Of a stretch of DNA of 64,000 nt, positions 17,740-26,807 are shown piece after piece. Location: positions 744,001-808,000 of the forward strand of contig NZ_CP115463.1 of the NCBI RefSeq assembly GCF_027912495.1, given 5' to 3'. The notes beneath the pieces are model-generated. The model was not told where the DNA came from. It saw only the letters and a program-made list of their open reading frames with translations, and ran no database searches. This DNA is from Caulobacter sp. NIBR1757 (GTDB lineage: Bacteria; Pseudomonadota; Alphaproteobacteria; Caulobacterales; Caulobacteraceae). The stretch's first letter is position 1; every line of letters starts with the position of its first letter. The position numbers were made by a program, and so were the translations under genes.

Positions 17740-18584
17740 CCCAGAACCGTCTTGCCGTTGCGGATCACCGTCACCCCGCGTTCCTTCACGCGGGCCTCGA
17801 AGGAGATGACATCGGCGTCCTGCCAGAGATCGACGGCGATGGTCTCGCCCGGGAAGACCGGGGAGGAGAAGCGGACCTGGTGGCTCTTGATCCTGGCGGG
17901 ATCGAAGCCGGCATATTCCTGCAGCACCGCCCGGCAGGTGATGCCGTAGGTGCAGAGGCCATGCAGGATGGGCCGGGGGAATCCGGCCATCTTGGCGACC
18001 TTCGGGTCCGAATGCAGCGGATTGCGGTCGCCGGACAGCCGGTAGATCAGCGCCTGGTCGGGGCTGGTCGAAATCTCGACGGTCTTGTCGGGCGCGCGGG
18101 CGGGAACCTCATGCGGTTCCGGCGCGCCTTCCGACGGGCCGCCGAAGTTGCCGTCGCCGCGGGCGAAGGTGGAGCCGGTCAGGGTGGCGATCTTCTCGCC
18201 GGTCTTCGCATCCCGCAGCACCGTCTCGTTGTAGATGACCGCGCCCTTGTCGCCCTTGTCATAGGCCCCGATGACCCGGCCCTCGGCGGTGATCTGGGCC
18301 TCGGTGGGGAAGGGGACGTGGAACTCGCACTTCTGCTCGCCGTGCACGACCATCAGGAAGTTGATCATCGAGCCGATCGCCGGCCCGGCCCCCCAGGCGA
18401 CCGTGGTGGCCATGGTCGGCACCGCCTTCAGCCCGCTCTCGTAGACGAAGGGCAACTCGGTCTCGTTCATCGGATCGGCGCCGAGGCCGATGCCCAACGC
18501 GTAGAGCATGGTTTCGCGGTCGCCCCATTGGTAGGGGGCGGGCTCGCTGGTCATCGACAGGATCTCGGGGTAGCGGATCGGCAT
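17736..18584 (-). CDS. MaoC-family (R)-specific enoyl-CoA hydratase 2-like
   Basis: This 282-residue protein has two hotdog halves, like the hydratase-2 part of peroxisomal multifunctional enzyme 2. The C-terminal half holds the hydratase-2 motif YRLSGDRNPLHSDPKVAKMA (about residue 179) followed by FPRPILHGLCTYG, with catalytic Asp and His. It should hydrate trans-2-enoyl-CoA to (R)-3-hydroxyacyl-CoA in fatty-acid or sterol-side-chain breakdown. The start MPIRYPE at 18584 has the ribosome site AAGGGAG; upstream codons are a GC-rich extension. Divergent from sapC. Confidence 0.9.
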   Translation of the reverse strand: MPIRYPEILSMTSEPAPYQWGDRETMLYALGIGLGADPMNETELPFVYESGLKAVPTMATTVAWGAGPAIGSMINFLMVVHGEQKCEFHVPFPTEAQITAEGRVIGAYDKGDKGAVIYNETVLRDAKTGEKIATLTGSTFARGDGNFGGPSEGAPEPHEVPARAPDKTVEISTSPDQALIYRLSGDRNPLHSDPKVAKMAGFPRPILHGLCTYGITCRAVLQEYAGFDPARIKSHQVRFSSPVFPGETIAVDLWQDADVISFEARVKERGVTVIRNGKTVLG

Positions 18585-18757
18585 GGACGTCTCCCTTTTG
18601 CGCCAATCTAGGCGCCTTGACGTGGGGGTGGGCAAGAGGCCGCGGGACGAGAAGATCGCCTGTGAAGCGGGCGCGATTGCCCGGTTCCGCTCAATCGGAT
18701 AGAAGCGCCGCTCCACCCTTTCCGGCCGCAAGAGCCGCCCGCTAGCCAGAGTCCCTA

Positions 18758-19555
18758 ATGGAAACGTCCACCGTCACCAACGTCAGCCCGGTCGCCGGCA
18801 ACGTCCTGTTCTACAACTCGCCCGAGCCGCTGAGCAAAGAGATGCACGGCAAGATGGGTGTGAAGCAGCTGCCGGGCCCGTTCGCCTTCGCCGCTCAGGG
18901 CCATGTCGTCCCGCTGACCGTCGCCGAATTCCAGTTCGCGGCCCTCTGCTTCCCGATCATCTTCGCCGGTGAACAGCGCCAGCCGCTGGCCGTTCTGGGC
19001 ATCAACCCGGGCGACAACCTGTTCGTCGATGCCGCCGGCACCTTCACCAACGGCGTCTATGTGCCGGCCTACATCCGCCGCTATCCCTTCGTCCTGGCCC
19101 AGGACGAGGCGCAGGGCCGGATGATCGTCTGCATCGAACGCGGCGCCGAAATGTTCGCCGAAACCGGCTTCGACGTGCCGCTGTTCGACGACGCCGGCGA
19201 GCCCAGCACCTACACCCAGAACGCCATCAAGTTCTGCGAAGACTTCGAGGGCGAGCGTCGCCGCACCGAGAACTTCGTCAACCTGATCAAGGAACTGGAC
19301 CTGCTGGAAACCAAGCAGGCCACCTTCACCCCGACCAACCCGGACGGCACCCAAGGCGCCACCGTGGTCATCGCCGAGTACTTCGCCGTCTCGGAAGAGA
19401 AGCTGCGCGGCCTGTCGGCCGAGAAGCTGGTCGAGCTGCGCGACAACGGCGCGCTCGAGCGCATCTACAACCACATGACCAGCCTGGCCGGCTGGGACCG
19501 CCTGGTGGCCATCGCCTCCGAGAAGGCCCAGGCCACCGCCGCCGGCAACGCCTAG
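18758..19555 (+). CDS. SapC family protein
   Basis: This 265-residue protein matches the SapC family (NVLFYNSPEPLSKEMHGKMGVK at the N-terminus, then FPIIFAGEQRQPLAVLG, VYVPAYIRRYPFVLAQD and a C-terminal VEYFAVSEEKL-type helix, here IAEYFAVSEEKLRGL). The family was named for an S-layer-associated gene of Campylobacter, and many alphaproteobacteria carry it without an S-layer link; the function is unknown. No signal peptide is seen. It has its own terminator, so it is a single-gene unit. Confidence 0.85.
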   Translation: METSTVTNVSPVAGNVLFYNSPEPLSKEMHGKMGVKQLPGPFAFAAQGHVVPLTVAEFQFAALCFPIIFAGEQRQPLAVLGINPGDNLFVDAAGTFTNGVYVPAYIRRYPFVLAQDEAQGRMIVCIERGAEMFAETGFDVPLFDDAGEPSTYTQNAIKFCEDFEGERRRTENFVNLIKELDLLETKQATFTPTNPDGTQGATVVIAEYFAVSEEKLRGLSAEKLVELRDNGALERIYNHMTSLAGWDRLVAIASEKAQATAAGNA

Positions 19556-19580
19556 GCGTTTTCGAAGGTCGAGGTTGCGG

Positions 19581-19608
19581 AAGGGGCCGGTCGCGAGACC
19601 GGCCCCTT
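19581..19608. terminator. Bidirectional terminator between sapC and DUF4287
   Basis: The perfect 12-bp stem AAGGGGCCGGTC/GACCGGCCCCTT with a GCGA loop has TTC on the plus side and CCGCAACC on the minus side, so it is stronger for the plus-strand gene. Confidence 0.75.
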
Positions 19609-19619
19609 TCTGCTGGGCG

Positions 19620-19832
19620 CTACTTCAACCCGTCCTGAGCCAGCGTGTAGGCGACCACCGCATTGGCATGCCCGTGCCCCAGCCCGTGCTGGTCCTTCAG
19701 GATGGCGACCAGTTCCATGTGCTTGGCCGGATAGCCGTCGCGGACGATCTGCTGCCAGTGGGCGATCGGCTGGCCGTACTTCTTCTCGATCGACGGGAAG
19801 TAGGACGCCGGCCCTTTCACGGCCTCGCTCAT
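19620..19832 (-). CDS. DUF4287 domain protein
   Basis: A complete 70-residue cytosolic protein: SYFPSIEKKYGQPIAHWQQIVRD, then KHMELVAILKDQHGLGHGHANAVVAYTL. This matches the small DUF4287 domain, found alone or fused to DUF5655; it has no known enzymatic role. Its start overlaps the stop of the MaoC-like gene (ATGA), so the two are translated together and follow the same promoter as the oxidoreductase gene upstream. Confidence 0.88.
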   Translation of the reverse strand: MSEAVKGPASYFPSIEKKYGQPIAHWQQIVRDGYPAKHMELVAILKDQHGLGHGHANAVVAYTLAQDGLK

Positions 19833-20221
19833 CGCGCGAAGACGCTCCGGGTCAGGCAGCTGAACACCAGCCGGCCGGCCTCATCGAGCAGGTCGTGCTG
19901 GGCGATGATGATGCCCTTGCCTTCGCCGACCGCGTCCTTGCCCATCACCGTCATCCGGCCGCGCAGAAGCTCGCCCGCTGGCGGGTTGCGGCTCCAGCGC
20001 ATGGCGTCGACGCCCAGCCGCTTGGTCTGGGCCCAGCGGTCGCCGGACTCCAGTTCAAGCCGGGACCAGATGGCGTAAACCATGGCGTCGGGTGCGCCCT
20101 GGCTCTTGTCCCAGCCCGGCGCGAAGGCGGCGATGAAGTGGTCGATCGCCTCGGCGTTGACGGCCGTCACGCCGAGCGAATGAACCTGACCGATTTCGAA
20201 GTCGTCGAAGGAGGCGGGCAT
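19829..20221 (-). CDS. MaoC-like acyl dehydratase domain protein
   Basis: This 130-residue single hotdog domain starts MPASFDDFEIGQVHSLG, the usual opening of MaoC-like dehydratases, and has VNAEAIDHFIAAFAP and SRNPPAGELLRGRMTVMG. The first catalytic Asp region of hydratase-2 proteins (GDxNPxH) is not evident, so activity on enoyl-CoA is uncertain; it may be a thioester-binding partner. It lies 9 bases downstream of the NADP oxidoreductase gene and overlaps the DUF4287 gene by four bases. Confidence 0.83.
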   Translation of the reverse strand: MPASFDDFEIGQVHSLGVTAVNAEAIDHFIAAFAPGWDKSQGAPDAMVYAIWSRLELESGDRWAQTKRLGVDAMRWSRNPPAGELLRGRMTVMGKDAVGEGKGIIIAQHDLLDEAGRLVFSCLTRSVFAR

Positions 20222-20230
20222 CGATCCTCT

Positions 20231-21244
<1,014 letters not shown>

Positions 21245-21338
21245 GTCCGTCCTCCCGTTTTGCGCCACAGTGAGGGGTTGGCGGTGGGGAAGTCGAGGGG
21301 CATTTGCCGCACTCCCGTCGCCGGTCCATATAGTCGCC

Positions 21339-23426
21339 ATGCGCCTGCTGCTCGCCGTCCTCGCCCTGTTGTTCGCTGCCCCCGCTTTTGCAGCCGAGGT
21401 CGACACCGGCCACCTGAAGATAGAGCTGGTCGCCCAGGACGCCAGCGTGGCGCCGGGCACGACCGCCTACGTCGCCCTGCGCCAGGATATCGACGCCGGC
21501 TGGCACACCTACTGGCGCAATCCCGGCGACAGCGGCGAGCCGCCGAAACTGACCTGGACCCTGCCGGCCGGTTGGACCGCCGGGGAGTTCGTCTGGGCGA
21601 CGCCGAAGACCCTGCCGTTCGGGCCGCTGACCAACTATGGCTATTCGGGCGAGGTCATCCTGCCGGTTCCGATCGCGGTTCCGGCCAATGCCAGGCCCGG
21701 CCCGGTCACCCTCGAGGCGGTCGTCGACGTGCTGGTCTGCGAGAAGATCTGCATCCCCGAGACCGGCAAGGTCTCGGTCACGCTGACCGTCGCCGACGGC
21801 GCGCCGAAGCCGGACGCCCGGTGGGGCGCGAGCGTCGCCGCCGCCCTGGCCGCCGCGCCCAAGCCGGCGGGCCTGACCGCCACCTTCGAGAACGGCAAGA
21901 CCCTGACCCTGGCCGTGGCCGGCGCACCCCTGAAGGGCGCCGACATGAGCGGGGCCTGGTTCTTCCCCTTCCAGGGCGTCTGGATCGACCATGCCAAGGC
22001 CCAGACCGCCGAGCGGGGCAGCGACGGCCTGACCCTGACCCTGACGCCCGGCTACGCCTTCGAGAGCGGCAAGCCGCCGGCCGTCATGGACGGGGTGCTG
22101 GTGGTCGGCGACAAGGCCTATGAGATTTCCGCGACGCCCGGTCCGGCGCCCGCCGGGGTTTCGGGTCTGGGACCGCCGCCCGGCGCCAAGGGTGAGGGCA
22201 CCGGCGCCGCGCCGAAGACCGGCCTGCTGATCGCCGCCCTGACCGCCTTCCTCGGCGGGCTGATCCTCAACCTGATGCCCTGCGTCTTCCCGGTGCTGTC
22301 GATGAAGGCCGCTTCGCTCGCCCGGCATGCCCATGAGACCCGCGCCGCCCGCCGGCAGGGCCTGGCCTACGGGGCCGGCGTCGTCGCCACCTTCCTGATC
22401 CTGGCCGGGGTGCTGATCGGGCTGCAGCTGGCCGGCCAGCAGGTCGGCTGGGGCTTCCAGCTGCAGTCGCCGCCGGTGGTCGGGGTGCTGGGCCTGCTGA
22501 TGCTGGCCGTGGCGCTGAACATGTCCGGCGTCTTCGAGATCGGGACCAGCGTGCAGGGCGTCGGATCGGGCCTGGCCGCCAAGGGCGGGCTCTCCGGCGC
22601 CTTCTTCACCGGCGTGCTGGCGGTGGTCGTCGCCAGCCCCTGCACCGCGCCCTTCATGGCCGGCGCTCTCGGCTTCACCATCGGCCAGCCGCCGATCGTG
22701 GTGCTGGCCGTGTTCCTGGCCCTGAGCCTCGGCTTTGCGGCGCCCTTCGTGGCCCTGGCCTTCGCGCCGGGCCTGCTGCGCCGGCTGCCCAAGCCGGGAG
22801 CCTGGATGGACACCCTGCGCAAGGTGCTGGCCTTCCCGATGTACGGCGCCGCGGCTTGGCTGCTCTGGGTGCTGTCGCAGCAGACCGACGCGGCCGGCCT
22901 GGCCGTGGCCCTGATGGGCCTGCTCACCGGCGCCTTCGCCCTCTGGCTCTGGGGACTGGGGCCGAAGGCCTGGCGCCAGGGTCTGGCGCTGCTGCTGCTG
23001 GCCGGGGCCGTGGCGCTGGTGCTGCAGCCGGACTCGGCCGCGCCCCGGACCGGCGAAAGCGCCGCGTCGGCCGTGCTGCCGTCCGAAGCCTGGTCTGAGG
23101 AGCGGGTGGCGGCGCTGCGGGCCGAGGGCAAGGTCGTCTTCGTCAACTTCACCGCCGCCTGGTGCGTCAGCTGCCAGGTCAATGACAAGGTCGCCCTGTC
23201 CACCGACGAGGTCGCCAAGGCCCTGACCGCCGCCAACGGCGTCTACCTCAAGGCCGACTGGACCAACCGCAATCCCGAGATCGCCGCCGCCCTGGCCGAG
23301 CACGGCCGGGCCGGGGTGCCGCTGTACCTGGTCTACGGCCCGGCCTCGGAAACGCCGCAGGTCCTGCCGCAACTGCTGACCCCCGGCATGGTCGCCGGGG
23401 CGCTGAAGAAGGCCGCCGGCACATGA
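21339..23426 (+). CDS. ScsB/DsbD-family thiol:disulfide interchange protein
   Basis: This 695-residue inner-membrane electron carrier has a signal peptide (MRLLLAVLALLFAAPAFA), a periplasmic N-terminal domain with the Cys pair in VLVCEKICIP (about residue 134), a DsbD-type eight-helix core with NLMPCVFPVLSMKA and ASPCTAPFMAG, and a C-terminal thioredoxin domain with AAWCVSCQVN. It moves electrons from cytosolic thioredoxin to periplasmic partners. The domain plan is that of ScsB, linked to copper tolerance in enterobacteria. The start follows the signal peptide; upstream codons run into the divergent promoter. The redoxin gene overlaps its stop (ATGA) and is the likely partner. Confidence 0.92.
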   Translation: MRLLLAVLALLFAAPAFAAEVDTGHLKIELVAQDASVAPGTTAYVALRQDIDAGWHTYWRNPGDSGEPPKLTWTLPAGWTAGEFVWATPKTLPFGPLTNYGYSGEVILPVPIAVPANARPGPVTLEAVVDVLVCEKICIPETGKVSVTLTVADGAPKPDARWGASVAAALAAAPKPAGLTATFENGKTLTLAVAGAPLKGADMSGAWFFPFQGVWIDHAKAQTAERGSDGLTLTLTPGYAFESGKPPAVMDGVLVVGDKAYEISATPGPAPAGVSGLGPPPGAKGEGTGAAPKTGLLIAALTAFLGGLILNLMPCVFPVLSMKAASLARHAHETRAARRQGLAYGAGVVATFLILAGVLIGLQLAGQQVGWGFQLQSPPVVGVLGLLMLAVALNMSGVFEIGTSVQGVGSGLAAKGGLSGAFFTGVLAVVVASPCTAPFMAGALGFTIGQPPIVVLAVFLALSLGFAAPFVALAFAPGLLRRLPKPGAWMDTLRKVLAFPMYGAAAWLLWVLSQQTDAAGLAVALMGLLTGAFALWLWGLGPKAWRQGLALLLLAGAVALVLQPDSAAPRTGESAASAVLPSEAWSEERVAALRAEGKVVFVNFTAAWCVSCQVNDKVALSTDEVAKALTAANGVYLKADWTNRNPEIAAALAEHGRAGVPLYLVYGPASETPQVLPQLLTPGMVAGALKKAAGT

Positions 23427-24028
23427 CCCTCACCCGCCGTTCCGCCCTGACCGCCGCTCTCGCCCTGCCGGTGCTGGGTCTGCCCGGCCTGGCCCTGGCC
23501 AAGACCGCGCCCGACTTCGCGGTCAAGGACGCCGACGGCAAGGTTCGCACCCTGTCGGAATTCAAGGGCCGCATCGTCGTGCTGGAGTGGCTGAACCGCG
23601 CCTGCCCCTACACCCAGAAACACTACCACGGGAACATGCAGGGCCTGCAGGTCTCGGCCACCCGGGACGGGGCGGTGTGGCTCAGCGTCTGTTCGTCGGG
23701 CAGTTGGCAGCCGGGGCACTGGTCCAGCGGCGCCGGCGCCAAGGGCTGGATGAAGAAGTACGGCTCGGCCGCCACCGCCATGCTGCTCGACGAGGACGGG
23801 GTCATGGGCCGGGCCTATGGGGCCAGGACCACGCCCCATATGTTCGTCATCGATCCGGCCGGGCAGCTGGCCTACCAGGGGGCCATCGACGATGTGCCGA
23901 CCAGCAAGGTCGAGGACATCGGGCGGGCGAAGAACCTGGTCGCCGCCGCCCTGGCCGATCTGCACGCGGGCCGGCCGGTGCGCACGCCGTACAGCCAAGC
24001 CTATGGCTGCGCGGTGAAGTACGGGTAG
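23423..24028 (+). CDS. Tat-exported redoxin with a lone CPYT cysteine
   Basis: This 201-residue AhpC/TSA-like protein has a twin-arginine signal (MTLTRRSALTAALALPVLG) and a peroxiredoxin/TlpA fold (APDFAVKDADGKVRTLSEFKG, FVIDPAGQLAYQGAIDD). At the active-site position it has NRACPYTQKHY rather than CxxC; other Cys are in SVCSSG and the C-terminal YGCAVKYG. It is probably a periplasmic peroxiredoxin-like protein reduced by the ScsB-type neighbour with which it overlaps. That partnership is inferred from position. Confidence 0.88.
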   Translation: MTLTRRSALTAALALPVLGLPGLALAKTAPDFAVKDADGKVRTLSEFKGRIVVLEWLNRACPYTQKHYHGNMQGLQVSATRDGAVWLSVCSSGSWQPGHWSSGAGAKGWMKKYGSAATAMLLDEDGVMGRAYGARTTPHMFVIDPAGQLAYQGAIDDVPTSKVEDIGRAKNLVAAALADLHAGRPVRTPYSQAYGCAVKYG

Positions 24029-24032
24029 GTCA

Positions 24033-24413
24033 ATGAAGTTCTCTTGCGATTGCAACTTCGTTGTTCGGGATCAACGGAATCGGCTGCCATACAAAGCGAC
24101 TTACCTTTCCGACAAGGCGGGCGAACGCGTCGGGGATTGGCTTCTCAGCGAACTGGATAGCTACGTTGCAGCCGTTCGGTCAGGCGCGATCCGCGAGTGG
24201 CTGGAGCAGCGCGGTTTAGGTGACGAGTTCTGGCTTGGGCAGACAGACGGGGTCAGGATCAACGACCTGATACTGTCCAAGGCGGAGGCCCAGTCTCGGA
24301 CGGCCTATGAGTGTGAAGCCTGTGGCCGCCTCTGGCTTGAGGACGAGCATCAGAGGCAGTTCAGTTATCGGCCGGCCAACGATGAACCGAATAATCCGTT
24401 CGATTGGGACTAA
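24033..24413 (+). CDS. Hypothetical protein with two Cys pairs, atypical base composition
   Basis: This 126-residue protein is not recognised. It starts MKFSCDCNFVVRDQ and has CEACGRLWLED near residue 97, so CDC and CxxC could form a small zinc site. It is acidic and soluble. Its codon use is visibly lower in GC than its neighbours (many third-position A and T), which suggests acquisition or an immunity-type protein. It sits 4 bases after the redoxin gene and converges with the next gene, overlapping by four bases. Confidence 0.75.
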   Translation: MKFSCDCNFVVRDQRNRLPYKATYLSDKAGERVGDWLLSELDSYVAAVRSGAIREWLEQRGLGDEFWLGQTDGVRINDLILSKAEAQSRTAYECEACGRLWLEDEHQRQFSYRPANDEPNNPFDWD

Positions 24414-24874
24414 ACCGGCGGGGCCGGCGGGGCGGTGATGACCTCGACGTTGTCGTTCAGCAGGTAGGCCAGGTCGGTGAGGGCGGCGTCGCGGGCCGAG
24501 GGGTTGGCGGCCTCCTCGACGGCTTTCAGCTTCAGCGGCAGGTCTTCGCTGATGCCGCGCAGGATGCATTTCAGATCGCCGTCCGTGCCGCGCTCCTTGA
24601 GGGTGACGTGGCCCTTCATGTCGAGGGCGGCGAGTTCGCCGAGCTGGCCCTTGAAGGCGGCGAACTCAGGGGCGGGCAGGGGCTTGCCCTTCCAGTCCAG
24701 CACCTCGGCGCGCAGCCGGCCGGCCCGAGCGATGATGTCGGCGAACAGGGGCTCGCTGACCAGCGGCGAGGCCGGGGCCATGGCCACGGCGGGCGCGGGC
24801 GGGGCGGCGTCGCTGGCGCCGCTCCAGGAGGCGAGCCAGAGCATGGAGGCGGCGGCGACGGCTTCGCAGGACAT
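24410..24874 (-). CDS. Hypothetical secreted protein
   Basis: This 154-residue protein is unrecognised. The start at 24874 follows AAAAGGATC and gives a signal-like N-terminus (MSCEAVAAASMLWLASWSG). After an Ala/Pro stretch comes a mixed alpha-helical region (PLFADIIARAGRLRAEVLDW, LKCILRGISEDLPLKLKAVE) and an Ala/Pro tail. One Cys (DLKCIL) is conserved-looking but unpaired apart from the one in the leader. In-frame ATGs at 24913 and 24919 are alternatives. It is divergent from pgi. Confidence 0.7.
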   Translation of the reverse strand: MSCEAVAAASMLWLASWSGASDAAPPAPAVAMAPASPLVSEPLFADIIARAGRLRAEVLDWKGKPLPAPEFAAFKGQLGELAALDMKGHVTLKERGTDGDLKCILRGISEDLPLKLKAVEEAANPSARDAALTDLAYLLNDNVEVITAPPAPPV

Positions 24875-24963
24875 GGCGATCCTTTTCACGGGACGGTAGT
24901 TACTGTTGCGCATGACCATGCCGCAGCATGGTAAATGCGCCGTTTACGATTGCCGGAACCGCC

Positions 24964-26526
24964 ATGACCGAGACTCCCGCCTGGACCGCCCTGAAAGCCG
25001 CCGCCAAGGCCGATGGCGCGCGCCGCATCCGCGCCCTGTTCGACGCCGAGCCGGACCGGCTGGAGGGCCTGACCTTCGAGGCGGCGGGTCTGACGCTCGA
25101 CCTGTCCAAGCAGCCCTGGAGCCGCGAGGGGGCGACGGCGGCGGTCGAGCTGGCCGTGGCCGCCGGGGTGGAGGCGGCGCGGGAACGGCTGTTCAACGGC
25201 GAGATCGTCAATCTCACCGAAGGGCGGCCGGCCATGCATATGGCGCTGCGGGCGGCGGCGGGGGCGGACTTCAAGGCGGCCGGCAAGGCGGTCTCCGAGG
25301 AGGTCGAGGATGTCCGCGACGCCATGCAGGACTTCGTGGCGGCGGTGCGGTCGGGGATGGCCGGCGGGGCGACGGGGCGGCCGTTCAAGTCCGTCCTCCA
25401 TATTGGAATCGGCGGTTCCGACCTCGGGCCCCGGCTGATCTGGGAGGCGCTGCGGCCGCTGGTTCCGGAGATCCAGCTGCGCTTCGCCGCCAACATCGAC
25501 GGGGCCGAGTTCGCCGCCGCGACGGCGGGGCTGGACCCGGAGGAGACGCTGGTTGTCGTCGTCTCCAAGACCTTCACGACGCAGGAGACGCTGGCCAATG
25601 CGCGGGCCGCCAAGGCCTGGCTGGAGGCCAAGCTCGGCGCGGGCAAGGCCGACAGCCACCTGGCGGCGGTCAGCGCCAATCCGGCCGAGGCCGGGCGGTT
25701 CGGGATCGCCGAAGACCGGGTGTTCGCCTTCCGCGACTGGGTGGGCGGACGCTATTCGGTCTGGTCGGCGGTGGGGCTCTCCTGTGCGATCGGGCTGGGG
25801 TGGCCGGCGTTCGAAGGGCTGCTGGCCGGGGCGGCGGCGATGGACGAGCATTTCGAGACCGCCCCGCTCGACGCCAACATGCCGCTGATGCTGGCCCTGG
25901 CCCATGTGTTCAATCGCAACGGGCTGGAGCGGCCGCTCAGGGCGGTGGTGCCGTACGCCCGGCGGCTGGCGCTGTTTCCGGCCTATCTGCAGCAGCTGGA
26001 GATGGAGTCGAACGGCAAGCGGGTGACTCAGGGCGGTCTGCCGGTCAGCCAGGCGACGGCGGCCAGCGTGTTCGGCGATGCGGGCACCAACGGCCAGCAC
26101 GCCTTCTTCCAGCTGCTGCACCAGGGGACCGATATCATCCCCGTCGACTTCATTGCGCTCGCCGAGGACCACGAGGGTCCGAAGAGCCATCGCAACATGC
26201 TGCTGGCCAACGCCATCGCCCAGGCCGAGGCGCTGATGATCGGCCAGGAGAATTTGAACGAGCCGCACCGCCATTTCCCGGGCGACCGGCCGTCGAGCTT
26301 CATCCTGCTGGAGCGGCTGACCCCCGAGACGCTGGGGGCCTTGATTGCGCTGTACGAGCACAAGACCTTCGTCGAGGGGGTGCTGTGGGACATCGACAGT
26401 TTCGACCAGTGGGGGGTGGAGTTGGGGAAGGTCCTGGCGGGGCGGGTGCTGCGCGAGCTGGACGGCGGCGACGGGCCGGACCACGACCCCTCGACGGCGG
26501 CGCTGATCGCCCGGCTGGCGCGCTAG
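24964..26526 (+). CDS. pgi: Glucose-6-phosphate isomerase
   Basis: The 520-residue enzyme interconverts glucose-6-phosphate and fructose-6-phosphate. Motifs: HIGIGGSDLGPRLIWEAL (sugar-phosphate loop), VVVSKTFTTQETLANA, GGRYSVWSAVGL (catalytic Arg), QLEMESNGKRV (catalytic Glu), the catalytic His in GTNGQHAFFQLLHQGT and the Lys in YEHKTFVEGVLWDIDSFDQWGVELGK (first part). Full length for the family. An in-frame ATG at 24928 would add 12 residues; I use 24964. Copy 2 of the GTCTAGAC element starts 7 bases after the stop codon. Confidence 0.97.
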   Translation: MTETPAWTALKAAAKADGARRIRALFDAEPDRLEGLTFEAAGLTLDLSKQPWSREGATAAVELAVAAGVEAARERLFNGEIVNLTEGRPAMHMALRAAAGADFKAAGKAVSEEVEDVRDAMQDFVAAVRSGMAGGATGRPFKSVLHIGIGGSDLGPRLIWEALRPLVPEIQLRFAANIDGAEFAAATAGLDPEETLVVVVSKTFTTQETLANARAAKAWLEAKLGAGKADSHLAAVSANPAEAGRFGIAEDRVFAFRDWVGGRYSVWSAVGLSCAIGLGWPAFEGLLAGAAAMDEHFETAPLDANMPLMLALAHVFNRNGLERPLRAVVPYARRLALFPAYLQQLEMESNGKRVTQGGLPVSQATAASVFGDAGTNGQHAFFQLLHQGTDIIPVDFIALAEDHEGPKSHRNMLLANAIAQAEALMIGQENLNEPHRHFPGDRPSSFILLERLTPETLGALIALYEHKTFVEGVLWDIDSFDQWGVELGKVLAGRVLRELDGGDGPDHDPSTAALIARLAR

Positions 26527-26528
26527 GC

Positions 26529-26780
26529 CTATCGAAGCGGCAAACCATTATACCGCCTGGGCGGGACTACATCAAAAGGCGCGATTCCGGGCATGAGCGG
26601 CGAAGGGCCCGGCCCTGTTGGCTTTTGGGTAGCTTGACCGGCTGTGAATGTGGGCCCGGGCGTAGGTCCGACGTAGGCGCCCCGGCGGGGAATGTAGGCC
26701 GGTTTGTGAGCGGCGCGGCCTACGGTTAGGGACATGGGACGATTGACCCGATTTGGGCCGAAATCGTTATGTCTAGACAT
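26529..26780 (-). other. Candidate small ORF spanning element copy 2 on its opposite strand
   Basis: An open frame of 83 codons starts at the ATG inside the GTCTAGAC palindrome (MSRHNDFG), passes HKPAYIPRRGAYVGPTPGPT and ends RYNGLPLR-stop exactly at the other end of the element. Copy 3 gives the same frame length class (87 codons) with MSRHIRFG, HKLAHI and RYNSGPLR-stop but two internal TGA stops; copy 1 (plus strand, from 1782) gives MSRHIHLR, NIPRSGAYALSTPAPTFTA and stops at 1958. It is either a decaying small-protein family or a by-product of a structured DNA/RNA element. No ribosome site is evident. Confidence 0.25.
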
Positions 26781-26783
26781 ATT
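26534..26783 (+). repeat. GTCTAGAC element, copy 2
   Basis: It starts GAAGCGGCAAACCATTATACC and ends at the palindrome TATGTCTAGACATA (26768-26781). GTnGn words begin at 26650, 26662, 26673 and 26694 (offsets 0, 12, 23, 44). The last one, in GTAGGCCG (26694-26701), pairs perfectly with CGGCCTAC (26716-26723) around a TTTGTGAGCG loop. A separate small hairpin CGATTT/GAAATCG-like lies at 26752-26766. It sits between pgi and hisS on the same strand. Confidence 0.88.
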
Positions 26784-26807
26784 AATGTTGGCGGATTGGC
26801 GCAGTGA

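Noticed and set aside
26534..26560. TATAAT near the left end of element copies 2 and 3 read as a promoter on the opposite strand
   Set aside because: Copy 2 has TTGATG at 17 bases, but copies 1 and 3 lack a -35 at proper spacing, so I did not annotate a promoter.
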